Shown one piece after another: positions 6,805 through 14,919 of a DNA stretch of 57,158 bases (its first letter is position 1; each line of letters begins with the position of its first letter). The notes under the pieces are model-generated. The model worked only from the letters and a program-made list of their open reading frames with translations, did no database searches and had not been told where the DNA came from. Made by a program: the position numbers and the translations under genes. Source of the stretch: an uncultured Holophagaceae bacterium (lineage in GTDB: Bacteria > Acidobacteriota > Holophagae > Holophagales > Holophagaceae); the NCBI GenBank assembly GCA_903863195.1, contig CAIPAY010000121.1, positions 1-57,158 of the forward strand. Reading direction: 5' to 3'.

Positions 6805-8259
6805 CTAGCCCCGCCGCCACCCGGTGGTGCCGTCTTTGCGGTCTTCGAGGACGATGCCCAGCTCTTTGAGGCGGTCTCTTACTCGGTCGGCTTCGGGCCA
6901 GTTCTTGGCGGCCTTGGCGGCGCGGCGGGCCTCGATGAGGGCCTCGACTTCGGCGTCGAGGGTGGCCTCGGCCTCGTGGGGCCAGGCGGCGAAGATGGCA
7001 TCCGCTTCGTCCAGGAAGGCCAGCACCGCGTCCCGCTCCTCGCGGGTGAGGGCCACGTGGTCATCCTGGGCGTTGAGGTCGCTGATGAGCGTGAAGAGCT
7101 CGGCCAGGGCCTCGGGGGTGTTGAGGTCGTCCGCCAGGGCCTTCCAGAAGGCGTTCCGCGCCTGCTCCAGCCGGGTCAGCGGCTCCAGACCCTCCTTCCA
7201 GGGTCCGGCTCCGGGCTGGCCCTCGCCCTCCATGCGCTTGCGGAAGACGCGGATGCGCCTCAGTGAGTTCTCCGCGGCCCGCAGGCCCTCGAAGCTGAAG
7301 TTCAGCACCTTTCGGTAGTGGTTGCTCTGGATGGTGTAGCGCAGGGCGAGGGGGTCCACGCCCTTTTCCACCAGGTCACGCAGCGTAAAGAAGTTGCCGG
7401 CGCTCTTGGCCATCTTCTGGCCTTCCACCATGAGGAACTCGCCGTGGACCCAGTGGTTCACCCAGCGGTGGCCGAGGCAGCCGTCGCTCTGGGCGATCTC
7501 GTTCTCGTGGTGGGGGAAGATCAGGTCCACCCCGCCGCTGTGGATGTCCACGCGGTCGCCCAGCAGCTCCATGCCCATGGCCGAGCACTCGATGTGCCAG
7601 CCGGGTCGGCCGGGACCCCAGGGGCTGTCCCACCAGGGCTCACCGGGCTTGGCGGCCTTCCACAGCACGAAGTCAGTGACCGAGTCCCGCTCGTATTCGT
7701 CGGCGTCCACGGAGGCCCCGGCCTGCATGCCTTCCCGGTCCAGGTGGGCAAGGCAGCCGTACTCAGGCAGGCCCGAGATACGGTAGTAGACGCTGCCGTC
7801 CCGCTCGTAGGCGAGGTGCTTGGCCTCCAGCTCCCGCACCAGCCGGATCATCCCGGGAATGTATTCCGTGGCCTTCGGCAGGTGGTCCGCCTTCTGGATC
7901 TGCAGGGTCTCCAGATCCTCCAGAAAGATGGCCGTGAAGCGCTCAGTGAGGGTCCGCATGGCCTCGTGCCGAGCGGCGTTGGAGGCCTCCGCGGGCAGCC
8001 CACCCTGGGAGTCGCGGATGATCTTGTCCTCCACGTCGGTGATGTTCATGCAGTGGGTGACCGTGTAGCCCGCGGCCCGGAAGGACCGCTTTAACAAGTC
8101 TTGGAAAAGAAATGTGCGTAAATTTCCTATGTGTGCATAGTTGTAGACAGTGGGACCACAGGTGTAGAAGGATATGTAACCCTCCTTCACCGGGAGCACG
8201 GGCTCGACCCGCCGCGTCAGGGTGTTGAACAGGGAGAGGACTCGTCGGCTCTTCGTCAT
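6805..8259 (-). CDS. cysS: Cysteine--tRNA ligase
   Basis: Class I aminoacyl-tRNA synthetase that charges tRNA-Cys. The protein has 484 residues from the ATG at 8259. It has the zinc ligand Cys34 followed by the HIGH-like motif in TCGPTVYNYAHIGN (residues 33-46), the zinc and substrate segment GWHIECSAMGM, HHENEIAQS, and the KMSKS-type loop K282-MAKS. The C-terminal helical anticodon-binding region ends with EADRVRDRLKELGIVLEDRKDGT, typical of the family. Reading upstream of 8259 gives only low-complexity sequence antisense to the neighbouring GAF gene, so the longer frame is rejected. It is monocistronic and divergent from the GAF gene. Confidence 0.95.
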   Translation of the reverse strand: MTKSRRVLSLFNTLTRRVEPVLPVKEGYISFYTCGPTVYNYAHIGNLRTFLFQDLLKRSFRAAGYTVTHCMNITDVEDKIIRDSQGGLPAEASNAARHEAMRTLTERFTAIFLEDLETLQIQKADHLPKATEYIPGMIRLVRELEAKHLAYERDGSVYYRISGLPEYGCLAHLDREGMQAGASVDADEYERDSVTDFVLWKAAKPGEPWWDSPWGPGRPGWHIECSAMGMELLGDRVDIHSGGVDLIFPHHENEIAQSDGCLGHRWVNHWVHGEFLMVEGQKMAKSAGNFFTLRDLVEKGVDPLALRYTIQSNHYRKVLNFSFEGLRAAENSLRRIRVFRKRMEGEGQPGAGPWKEGLEPLTRLEQARNAFWKALADDLNTPEALAELFTLISDLNAQDDHVALTREERDAVLAFLDEADAIFAAWPHEAEATLDAEVEALIEARRAAKAAKNWPEADRVRDRLKELGIVLEDRKDGTTGWRRG

Positions 8260-8310
8260 GGTTCTAGGAAACCACCTTTTCCCCCGCTTTCCAAAGCCCT
8301 CCGGTGCCAC

Positions 8311-8946
8311 ATGGGCCTCTTCACCGCAAACAAGCAGGATCCGGCCCTCGCAGAGCGCGATGAGCGCCTGCAGCGGATGGAGCAGGAAACCCGGGCGGTA
8401 AAGGCCCAGGTGGAGGACCTCCAGGAGCTCGTGCGGCACCTGGACCAGGACCGGGATCTGCTGCTGGGCGCCCTGGCCTGCCTGCGCCCCGGGGAGGATC
8501 CCGAGGTTCTGGCCCAGACCCTGCTGGACCTCTGCTTCAAGCCCATGGAGCTGGCCTGCTTCTACGTGGCGCTGGCGGACTGGGACCAGGACGAGCTGCG
8601 CTTCGTGCTCTACCAGGAAGGGGGGCGGACCCGCAGCCACCCCCCCCGGCGCCTGTCCGAAGGGCGCGGGCTCTCCGAGAAGGTGCTGGCCGGTCGCCAG
8701 TCCATCTACATCCGGACCCTGGAGGCCGGCCGGGCCGCCGGGAGTCTCCTGACCGCCGCGGAGGAGGCCACGGGCCTCATCCCCCACTCCTGGTATGGCG
8801 TTCCGCTTGGTTGGGGACCGCGTCCTGCGGGGCTGGTGAGCTTCCAGAGCTTCCACACGGATGCCTTCAGCGAGAGCCGCCGCCGGGTCATGGATGCCCT
8901 GGGCGCCCTGATCTCCACCTGCATGGGTGCCCGTCAGGCGCCCTGA
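8311..8946 (+). CDS. GAF-domain-like protein with N-terminal coiled coil
   Basis: The start at 8311 (MGLFTANKQ) gives 211 residues. Residues about 10-50 form a coiled coil (AERDERLQRMEQETRAVKAQVEDLQELVRHLDQD). The rest looks like a GAF sensor domain, with strands and helices such as ACFYVALADWDQDELRFVLYQ, GRGLSEKVLAGRQSIYI and HSWYGVPLGWGPRPAGLVSFQ, ending with the characteristic final helix VMDALGALISTCM. No output domain is present, so it may act through dimerisation with a partner. The ligand is unknown. The gene is divergent from cysS and overlaps the 3' end of the thioesterase gene by 13 bp tail to tail. Confidence 0.65.
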   Translation: MGLFTANKQDPALAERDERLQRMEQETRAVKAQVEDLQELVRHLDQDRDLLLGALACLRPGEDPEVLAQTLLDLCFKPMELACFYVALADWDQDELRFVLYQEGGRTRSHPPRRLSEGRGLSEKVLAGRQSIYIRTLEAGRAAGSLLTAAEEATGLIPHSWYGVPLGWGPRPAGLVSFQSFHTDAFSESRRRVMDALGALISTCMGARQAP

Positions 8947-9326
8947 ACCAGGGCCAGCAGGTCGTCGGGCAGGACCCGGGCGCGGTTGTCGGTGCCCGCG
9001 ACCAGGTGGACGCTCTCGCCCTCGGCCAGCAGGGTGCCGGCCCGCTCGATGCGGTAGGCGAACACGACACGCCGCCGACCGGTCTCCTTCAGCCAGGTGT
9101 GCACCTGCACCAGCTCGTCATAGCGCGCCGGGGACCGGAAGCGCACGCGGATCTCGTTGACCACCAGGCGCACGCCCCGGGCTTCCCACTCGGCGTAGCT
9201 CTGCCCCAGCCCGCGCAAGAAGTCGCTGCGGCCCAGCTCCATCCAGACCGGGTAGGTGGCGTGGTGCACGATGCCCATGGCATCAGTCTCGGCGTAGCGC
9301 ACTCGGAGTTCAGTCAGGGATTCCAT
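8934..9326 (-). CDS. YbgC/FadM-type acyl-CoA thioesterase
   Basis: 130-residue single hotdog-fold protein. The 4-hydroxybenzoyl-CoA/YbgC signature is clear: VRYAETDAMGIVHHATYPVWMELGR, with the catalytic Asp15 and the following GIVHHATY. Such enzymes hydrolyse acyl-CoA thioesters; the YbgC group is often linked to the Tol-Pal envelope system, but no tol or pal gene lies in this window. The start at 9326 (MESLTELRVRYAETD) matches family length; the longer frame runs into repeat-bearing intergenic sequence. The 3' end overlaps the convergent GAF gene by 13 bp. Confidence 0.88.
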   Translation of the reverse strand: MESLTELRVRYAETDAMGIVHHATYPVWMELGRSDFLRGLGQSYAEWEARGVRLVVNEIRVRFRSPARYDELVQVHTWLKETGRRRVVFAYRIERAGTLLAEGESVHLVAGTDNRARVLPDDLLALVQGA

Positions 9327-9402
9327 GGTGTCCTCGGTCGCGCGCCTATTCCGCAATTCTTCTCGTGCTGGAGTCCTGGATGAAGCACCCGAAAAATGCA
9401 CG

Positions 9403-9433
9403 GAAACAGGGATAAAAGCGGATGAAGGGGATC
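9403..9433. repeat. Solo arm of the CCCCTTCAT repeat family (copy E)
   Basis: AACAGGGATAAAAGCGG followed by ATGAAGGGGAT matches the right arm of the palindromes at 4310, 6443 and 57086. No left arm is present nearby, so this is a degenerate or half element in the spacer upstream of the thioesterase gene. Confidence 0.6.
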
Positions 9434-9485
9434 ATAGCAGCCTGCCTCGACCCCATGCCCACGGGCTGTTTTCGGCCTGGGCAGA

Positions 9486-9612
9486 GAAGAAAACAACTCT
9501 CGCCGAGGATGCGGAGAGGGCGGAGGTTTGCAGAGAACACCGGGTAATCCGAAGTCCTCAGCGCCCCTCCGCTCACCTCGTCTTTTCTCTGCGAGAGTGG
9601 TTGCTTTTCCCT
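9486..9612. repeat. Imperfect long inverted repeat (copy G)
   Basis: The left arm begins AGAAGAAAACAACTCTCGC and the right arm ends GCGAGAGTGGTTGCTTTTCC; they pair with gaps. Between them are purine-rich GCGGAG/GAGGG units and their degenerate complements. The right end, GTGGTTGCTTTTCCC, resembles the GTGGTTAAAAATCCTTTTC ends of the elements at 18367, 39976 and 56821. The 9327-9736 spacer contains no gene. Confidence 0.55.
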
Positions 9613-9685
9613 GGGCGCACGGAGAACACACACAGGGGTAGGGTTGACGTGTCTTGGCTCTTCCCCTGAAATGCCGGATGGACCC

Positions 9686-9712
9686 AAAAAAAGCCCCGCG
9701 GGTGCGGGGCTT
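9686..9712 (-). terminator. Rho-independent terminator of the small secreted protein gene
   Basis: On the minus strand, AAGCCCCGC-ACCC-GCGGGGC is followed by seven T residues. It lies about 25 bases after the stop codon of the minus-strand gene at 9737. Confidence 0.85.
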
Positions 9713-9736
9713 GGGGTGCACGGACCGGGCTCCCGG

Positions 9737-10084
9737 CTACTCGACGGTGACGCGGATGTGATCGCCCTTGTCCGTGGTGATTTCCAGCAGCAGGTCGCCC
9801 GGCTTCGAGTCGGCGAGCAGCTTCTGGAGTTGGTCGGGCTTCAGGCCCTTGCGGGACTTGCCATGGACCTTGATCTCGCCGTCGCCGGCCATGTCCAGCA
9901 CGCCGCTGGCCAGGCTGATGGGCATGCGCATGTGGACCTCGGTGGGGCCGTCCACGCCCTTCTGCCTGGCGTGCTGGAGCATCGTCTTGGAGATGATGTC
10001 GACCTTGAGGAACTTGGCGGTCTGGGCGGCGAGCGGGAAGCTGAGGGTGGCCACCAGGGCCAGGGGAAGCATGAGGGCGCGCAT
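9737..10084 (-). CDS. Small secreted hypothetical protein (115 aa)
   Basis: Unrecognised. A signal peptide (MRALMLPLALVATLSFPLAAQ) is followed by about 95 residues with no cysteine. The sequence contains the amphipathic segments MRMPISLASGVLDMAGDGEIKVHG and KPDQLQKLLADSKPGDLLLEITTDKGDHIRVTVE, which look like alternating strands and helices. AGGAG lies six bases before the ATG, and a strong terminator follows the gene, so it is probably a single-gene transcript. It is divergent from a secreted thioredoxin-like protein, and both may function in the periplasm. Confidence 0.75.
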   Translation of the reverse strand: MRALMLPLALVATLSFPLAAQTAKFLKVDIISKTMLQHARQKGVDGPTEVHMRMPISLASGVLDMAGDGEIKVHGKSRKGLKPDQLQKLLADSKPGDLLLEITTDKGDHIRVTVE

Positions 10085-10249
10085 GGGAACTCCTGGTTGG
10101 AAAAGGGCTGCGGCACTGGCCGGGTCGAATGGGATTACGGAGCGGGAGGACCAGGGATTAGTCCCCCCGGTTATCCTGAGGGCTGGAACGAATCACCCTC
10201 CGGTCCCATCCAACTCCCTGCGGCCTGTCCGCGTCTCTGGAGCCTCCGC

Positions 10250-10654
10250 ATGAAGATCCTAGCCTCTCTGTTGCTCGTTGCCGCCTCGCTGTCCGCCCAG
10301 GGCGCAGTGAAGTGGGAGCATGACTACTCCTCCGCCCTGAAGCGGGCCAAGGCCGAGAAGAAGCTCATCTTCATGGACCTCTGGACCGAGTGGTGCGGCC
10401 CCTGCCTGCATCTCCAGAAGAACGTCTTCCCCACGGCCGAGGCCCAGGCGGCCCTGGCCAAGTACGTGCCCTACTCCGCCCTGGTGGAGAAGCGGGACCG
10501 CACGCCGGTGCCCGAAGGCACCAAGCTGGCCGAGCAGTTCCGGCTGAACGCCTACCCGACCATGATCATCCTCGATGCCGAGGGCAAGGAAGTCCGCCGC
10601 CAGGTGGGCGCCTTCCGCAGCGGCGCCGAGTTCGCCGGGTGGTTGAAGCAGTAG
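10250..10654 (+). CDS. Periplasmic thioredoxin-like protein
   Basis: 134 residues with a signal peptide (MKILASLLLVAASLSAQG) and a thioredoxin fold. The active-site motif WCGPC has Cys49 and Cys52, and the cis-proline region is NAYPTMIILDAEG. It resembles the DUF255/thioredoxin_7 type of exported thioredoxin with an EKKLIFMDLWTEWCGPC entry. It probably reduces or isomerises disulfides of secreted proteins; the electron partner is not seen. The ATG at 10250 is preceded by GGAG about nine bases upstream. Confidence 0.85.
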   Translation: MKILASLLLVAASLSAQGAVKWEHDYSSALKRAKAEKKLIFMDLWTEWCGPCLHLQKNVFPTAEAQAALAKYVPYSALVEKRDRTPVPEGTKLAEQFRLNAYPTMIILDAEGKEVRRQVGAFRSGAEFAGWLKQ

Positions 10655-10660
10655 CGTTTA

Positions 10661-10799
10661 GCCGTCGGCTGTCAGCTCTCAGCTCTCGGTCAAGAAGGGC
10701 CGGGCTGGGGTTGGTGGGCCTTGCCGGGGTGGGTCGAGCTCCATCTCTCGCTGACAGCTGACAGCTGATAGCCGACAGCTGGCACTGACAGCCGAGAGC
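10661..10799. repeat. Inverted repeat with TGACAGC units (copy H)
   Basis: The left arm (10661-10690) reads GCCGTCGGCTGTCAGCTCTC and continues AGCTCTCGG. The right arm (about 10745-10799) is built from 7-bp TGACAGC units and ends GACAGCCGAGAGC. The arms are imperfectly complementary around a roughly 55-bp GC-rich loop. The element starts six bases after the thioredoxin gene stop. A related single arm follows groEL at 20113. Confidence 0.7.
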
Positions 10800-10803
10800 C
10801 CCC

Positions 10804-12318
10804 TCACACATCCTTCACGCCGCCCGAAGTCTTCGGTGGCTTGGGCAGGCGCTGTTTGAGGCCCTCCAGTTCGTCCTGCTGGGCGCCCATGCTCGGGCGC
10901 GGCGGGGGCGGCGGGGGCGGCTTCCGGGGGTTCGGCGGAGGGGGCGGGGTGGCGTCCTGGACCAGGGTCTGCAGGTCATGGATGGCCTCGGGCTGGCCCG
11001 GCTGCTCCAGCAGCAGGCGCTCCAGCAGGAGCCGGGCCTCTTCGGGGCGCCGGGCCTCGAGGTGGGCCCGGGCCGCCAGCAGCAGCGCGGGCGTGCGCCA
11101 GGCGGGCAGCGGCCGGGGGCTGCCCTGACCGACCAGCGGGGTCAGGGCCTTGAGGGCGTCCTCGGGGAAGCCCGTGCGCAGGTCGATCTGCGCGGCCAGC
11201 AGCAGGTGGCTGGGCCGGGCATCCGCCGGGCGCCAGCGGCGGGCGCCGGCCAGGTCGCCGCCCTCGATGGCCCGCTGGGCCAGCCAGGCGCGGACGCTGG
11301 GCGGGGTCCAGGCCGGGAGGCCGCGGTCCTGAGCCCGCAGCCCCGGGGCCGCGCAGGCCAGCACGAAGAGTAGGATGGGCCGCCAGCGGGCCATGGGCTT
11401 GCCCGCGAAGGCCAGCCATAGCGCCAGACCCGCCAGGGCCACCCATGCCCCCACTTCTGGGTGGGCCGGCTGGAGGCTGCGCCGGGCGGGCAGGGGCGCG
11501 TGACCGGCGGCCAGGGCCAGGAGGCCCGCGGCGGCGGCTTCCCCGTCCTTGAACACCTGGCCGCCCGTGGCCTGGGCGAGGCGCGCCAGGTAGTCCGGGT
11601 GCGCGATGCTGACGGCGGGCTCCTGGCTCGTGGCCTCGGCCCCGGCCCGGGGCGGCACGGCATGGGAGTGCCCATCCCCGAAGGCCAGCACATAGAGGGG
11701 CAGCCGGGCCTGCTTGAGGGGCTCCACGGCCCGCTGCAGGGCCGCCTCGGGCTCCTCCCAGGTCTCTTCGCCATCGCTGAGCAGCAGCAGCACGGCGGGT
11801 GCGTCGCGGTCCACCTGGGCCGCCACCTGGGGCAGGCCCCGGCCCAGGCTGGTGCCGGGAGAGCCTACGGCGCCGGGGGTCACCACCCGCAGGGCCTCCC
11901 GCAGCAGGGTGCGGTCCTCCCCCGGGGGCAGCACCGGGATGGCGTCTCCGCTGAGCAGGTCGAGGCTCCAGCGGAGGCCGGTCTCCGGGCGGGACCAGAG
12001 CCGGTCCAGGGCCGCCACCGCGGCGTCCCACCGGCTGCGGCCGTCCACATCGGTCACCGCCATGGAGCGGCTGGCATCCAGCACCACGTGCACGGTGAGG
12101 CGCGGGTATTCGGGCAGACCCCAGCGGGGTTCCGCCAGGCCGAGGCCGAGGCCCGCCGCGAGGAGCGCCAGGCCCAGGCCCTGCCAGAGGGGCCGCTGGC
12201 CCACCACCTGGACGCCCAGGCCCGGCCGCAGGTGGGCGCGCAGGGCCAGACCCAGGATGACCAGGATCAGGAAGGCCGCGGGCAGCAGCACCAAGGGCTG
12301 GGAGAAGGGCAGGCTCAT
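10804..12318 (-). CDS. BatB-like von Willebrand A protein fused to TPR tail
   Basis: 504 residues from the ATG at 12318. Two N-terminal hydrophobic segments precede a VWA domain with an intact MIDAS core (LDASRSMAVT) and later LLLLSDGEETWEEPE. A further transmembrane helix (AWVALAGLALWLAFAG) is followed by a helical TPR-like segment (THLLLAAQIDLRTG..., LLLAARAHLEARRPEEARLLLERLL) and a poly-Pro C-terminus. This combines BatB with the TPR part usually found in BatC. Bat proteins are linked to envelope stress and MoxR chaperone function. The start overlaps the batA stop by 4 bp (ATGA), so it is the last gene of the operon. Confidence 0.82.
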   Translation of the reverse strand: MSLPFSQPLVLLPAAFLILVILGLALRAHLRPGLGVQVVGQRPLWQGLGLALLAAGLGLGLAEPRWGLPEYPRLTVHVVLDASRSMAVTDVDGRSRWDAAVAALDRLWSRPETGLRWSLDLLSGDAIPVLPPGEDRTLLREALRVVTPGAVGSPGTSLGRGLPQVAAQVDRDAPAVLLLLSDGEETWEEPEAALQRAVEPLKQARLPLYVLAFGDGHSHAVPPRAGAEATSQEPAVSIAHPDYLARLAQATGGQVFKDGEAAAAGLLALAAGHAPLPARRSLQPAHPEVGAWVALAGLALWLAFAGKPMARWRPILLFVLACAAPGLRAQDRGLPAWTPPSVRAWLAQRAIEGGDLAGARRWRPADARPSHLLLAAQIDLRTGFPEDALKALTPLVGQGSPRPLPAWRTPALLLAARAHLEARRPEEARLLLERLLLEQPGQPEAIHDLQTLVQDATPPPPPNPRKPPPPPPPRPSMGAQQDELEGLKQRLPKPPKTSGGVKDV

Positions 12319-13271
12319 GCGCCCTCCACCCAGGCGGGCCGGCGGCGGCCGCGCTTGAAGGCGAGGTCGGCGGCCAGGGGCAGGGCCAGCAGGGCCGCGG
12401 CCAGCAGGCACCAGCCGGCCAGGGGCTGGCCTTCCGTGGGCGGGTCTACGGGCAGGAGGGTCTTCTCCAGCTGGTCCACGGCGGCGAGGCTGCGGGCGAG
12501 CCCCCCGGGATCCTCGGCGCTGAAGGCCTCGCCGCCGGTGAGGCCCGCGACCTCCTTCAGCGTGGCGTGGTCCACTTCGACGTGCAGCCGCGCAAAGCCG
12601 CCGCCCTCGAGGGGCACGAGGCTCTCACCGGCGGCGCCCAGGGCCACGGCGTGGATGCGAATGCCGTTGCGGCGGGCCTCCTCGGCGGCTTCCGCGGGCG
12701 TCACCCGGCCCCGGTTCTGGACGCCGTCCGTGATGAGCAGGATCACGCGGCTGCGGGCGGGACTGTCCTCCAGGCGCCGCACGGCGGTCATCAGCGCCGA
12801 GCCGATGGCGGTGCCGTCGTCGCGGCTGTCGAGGTCCAGGCGGGCCAGCATCCGGAGCAGCCGCAAGTGGTCATTGGTGAGCGGGCTCAGGGTGACCGGG
12901 TGCGCGCTGAACAGGATGAGGGCGAAGCGGTCGTCCGGGCGGCGCAGGACGAACTGGGCCAGCAGACGCCGGGCCGCGTGCCAGCGGTCCTCGTCGGGCC
13001 GGTCCAGGATCTTCATGCTGCTGCTGCCGTCCAGCACCACGGCGAAGTCCACCACGGGGGCGGTGCCCCGCAGGGGGGTGCGCCACTCGGGACCGGCGGC
13101 GGCGAGGCCCAGGGCCAGGGCCAGCAGCACCGGCAGCCAGTGGGAGGTGTACCGGGCCAGGCGGCTGGAGGGCCGCGAGGCGGGGATGCCCCAGCGGTAG
13201 ACCACCCGCCAGGCCCAGATCAGCAGGGGCACCGCTGCCAGCAGCAGCAGGGGATGACGCAGGGCGATCAT
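12315..13271 (-). CDS. BatA-like von Willebrand A membrane protein
   Basis: 318 residues. The N-terminus is the standard Bat start: a hydrophobic helix (HPLLLLAAVPLLIWAW), a short linker and a second helix (LPVLLALALGLAAAG). The VWA domain has the MIDAS motif LDGSSSMK and the downstream DDGTAIGSALMTAVRRLED and ILLITDGVQNRG segments. A C-terminal membrane helix (WCLLAAALLALPLAADLAF) anchors the domain facing the periplasm. It overlaps its neighbours by 4 bp on both sides, so the products are probably made in fixed ratio and form a complex. Confidence 0.88.
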   Translation of the reverse strand: MIALRHPLLLLAAVPLLIWAWRVVYRWGIPASRPSSRLARYTSHWLPVLLALALGLAAAGPEWRTPLRGTAPVVDFAVVLDGSSSMKILDRPDEDRWHAARRLLAQFVLRRPDDRFALILFSAHPVTLSPLTNDHLRLLRMLARLDLDSRDDGTAIGSALMTAVRRLEDSPARSRVILLITDGVQNRGRVTPAEAAEEARRNGIRIHAVALGAAGESLVPLEGGGFARLHVEVDHATLKEVAGLTGGEAFSAEDPGGLARSLAAVDQLEKTLLPVDPPTEGQPLAGWCLLAAALLALPLAADLAFKRGRRRPAWVEGA

Positions 13272-14113
13272 CGGCCGCTCTTCCCGCGCGGCCGTTCCTC
13301 GCGGAGGGCGGCGATCAGTTCCTCTGAAGCGGGGAAGGGCGGCTCCGCCTGGCCGAAGCGGGCGGCGTCCAGGCTGCGGGACCACTGCTCCCAGACGGCG
13401 AGCTGCTGGGCCTGGAACTCGGCGGTCCCCCAGGCCCGGGCGGCCTCGCCGAAGCGCGCGGCCAGCAGGTTCCGGCCCTGGCCGTGAGCCGCGTCCAGGG
13501 TGACCCGATCGCAGCTCGCGGGGGGCCACTGGTGGCGAAACGCATGAACCGCGTGGTGCAGCTGCCGGGCACCCGAGCCGCGGCGCCAGCGCTGTCCGGC
13601 CCAGCCGAGCAGGCCCAGGGGGGGCAGCAGCAGCAGGCTGGCCCAGGCCCAGGGGAAGGGGATCGCCGGCAGCTGGTCCTCGTTGCCCCCGCCGAAGCCC
13701 ACCCAGGGGCCGCCGTAGGGGATGCTGCGCGGCACCGGCAGGCGCAGCTCCGGGGCGCGCTGGCCGTTGCCGAGGTCCAGGGCCGGGATCACCGCAAGGC
13801 CCGGGCTGAGCGCCTGCACCTGGAACCGCCAGCCGCGCCCGTCCGGCAGGGGCTCCATGGCCCGCAGACGCAGCGGCCCCAGGCGGTCCTCCACCGTGGG
13901 CCGCGGCAGGGCGGGCTTCAGGGGATCGGCTTCAGCCAGCTCCAGCACCCGCAGCTCACCCAGCTTGAGCGCCGCCGGAGCCCTCCAGACCGGCGCAGCG
14001 CGCACGGACATCCCCACGACCAGCGCCAGCCCAATCTCTTTCCATCTCGGATTCCGCGAGCGGAATCCGAGCCCGCACGGCCGACCGTGGGAACCCACCC
14101 GATCGTGGTTCAC
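13268..14113 (-). CDS. Bat-operon membrane protein, BatD/DUF4381-like
   Basis: 281 residues from a GTG at 14113 that overlaps the DUF58 stop codon (GTGA). I do not recognise a named domain with confidence. An N-terminal hydrophobic stretch (KEIGLALVVGMSV) precedes a beta-rich extracytoplasmic part (about residues 45-150), a transmembrane helix (PWAWASLLLLPPLGLLGWAG) and a basic cytoplasmic helical tail. The layout of one periplasmic beta domain, one helix and a cytoplasmic tail matches BatD-like members of MoxR-Bat operons. Its position between DUF58 and batA supports that role. Confidence 0.65.
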   Translation of the reverse strand: MNHDRVGSHGRPCGLGFRSRNPRWKEIGLALVVGMSVRAAPVWRAPAALKLGELRVLELAEADPLKPALPRPTVEDRLGPLRLRAMEPLPDGRGWRFQVQALSPGLAVIPALDLGNGQRAPELRLPVPRSIPYGGPWVGFGGGNEDQLPAIPFPWAWASLLLLPPLGLLGWAGQRWRRGSGARQLHHAVHAFRHQWPPASCDRVTLDAAHGQGRNLLAARFGEAARAWGTAEFQAQQLAVWEQWSRSLDAARFGQAEPPFPASEELIAALREERPRGKSGR

Positions 14114-14874
14114 GCGCCCCCCGCCCGCAGCCACGCGTTCAGCTTCACCACGGGGTCGGTCTGGACCTCCCAGCGCTGGCGCTCCACGGCGGCGCTGAAG
14201 CCGGGATCGGGCCAGGTCATGGCCCCGCGATCCTCCGGGTTGTCGGGCTGGAACCACACCACCCGGTGGCGGGTGGCCAGGGGCTTGAGCAGCGGGGCGA
14301 GGCCCTGCAGCCCGGCGCCGTTGCTGAAGAGCCACAGGCGGTGGCCCCTGCCGTGCTCGCCCCAGTGTCCCAGGGCCTCCCGCCAGGCGGCCTCCGTGGG
14401 GATGCAGGGCCCCCGCTCGGCCAGCAGCTCCAGGAGGCGCAGGCCGTGGGTGCGGCCCCGCTTGGGGGCGAGGCGCAGGGCCGGGGTGCGGGCATCGCCG
14501 GGCACCACCAGGCCCAGGCGGTCACCGCTGGCCTGCAGGGTGGCGAAGGCCGCGCCGCACAGCTCCAGGGCCCAGCGCAGCGGCGAGACCGGATCGCCCA
14601 GGAACATCGACGGCGAGGGATCCACCACCAGCCACAGCACCAGGTCTCGGCTGCTCTCGAAGCGCTTCATGATGGGCTCGCCGGTGCGGGCGGTCAGGGG
14701 CCAGTTGATGTAGCGCGGGTCATCCCCGGGCTCGTAGGGGCGGTTCTCTACGAAGGTGAGGCCCGCGCCCTTGAACCGCGAAGGGTGCTGTCCTTCCGTG
14801 CCGCCCGTCAGGCGCCCGCGCAGCCGCAGCGGCAGGCGCCGCAGACGGGCGAGGAAGCGGGCGGGCAGGGGCAT
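14110..14874 (-). CDS. DUF58 domain protein (VWA-like, MoxR-associated)
   Basis: 254 residues. The DUF58 hallmark is present: VENRPYEPGDDPRYINWPLTAR, matching the RxYxPGDDxRxIxW signature, followed by a degenerate VWA core (LWLVVDPSPSMFLGD). It is cytoplasmic by sequence. It heads a four-gene operon with BatD-like, BatA and BatB proteins, all joined by 4-bp overlaps. A moxR AAA+ ATPase gene normally lies just upstream, but the upstream neighbour here is a DUF4139 gene. A CATACT hexamer lies exactly six bases before the ATG, so the message may be leaderless. Confidence 0.88.
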   Translation of the reverse strand: MPLPARFLARLRRLPLRLRGRLTGGTEGQHPSRFKGAGLTFVENRPYEPGDDPRYINWPLTARTGEPIMKRFESSRDLVLWLVVDPSPSMFLGDPVSPLRWALELCGAAFATLQASGDRLGLVVPGDARTPALRLAPKRGRTHGLRLLELLAERGPCIPTEAAWREALGHWGEHGRGHRLWLFSNGAGLQGLAPLLKPLATRHRVVWFQPDNPEDRGAMTWPDPGFSAAVERQRWEVQTDPVVKLNAWLRAGGA

Positions 14875-14886
14875 GGCCCCAGTATG
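14875..14886 (-). promoter_or_regulatory. Candidate leaderless -10 element of the Bat operon
   Basis: On the minus strand CATACT (14881-14886) is followed by GGGGCC and the ATG of the DUF58 gene. The six-base spacing places the transcript start on the start codon. No -35 was recognised. Confidence 0.35.
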
Positions 14887-14919
14887 GATCAGTTGCGCGG
14901 CGCGGACGGAGACCCGCTG

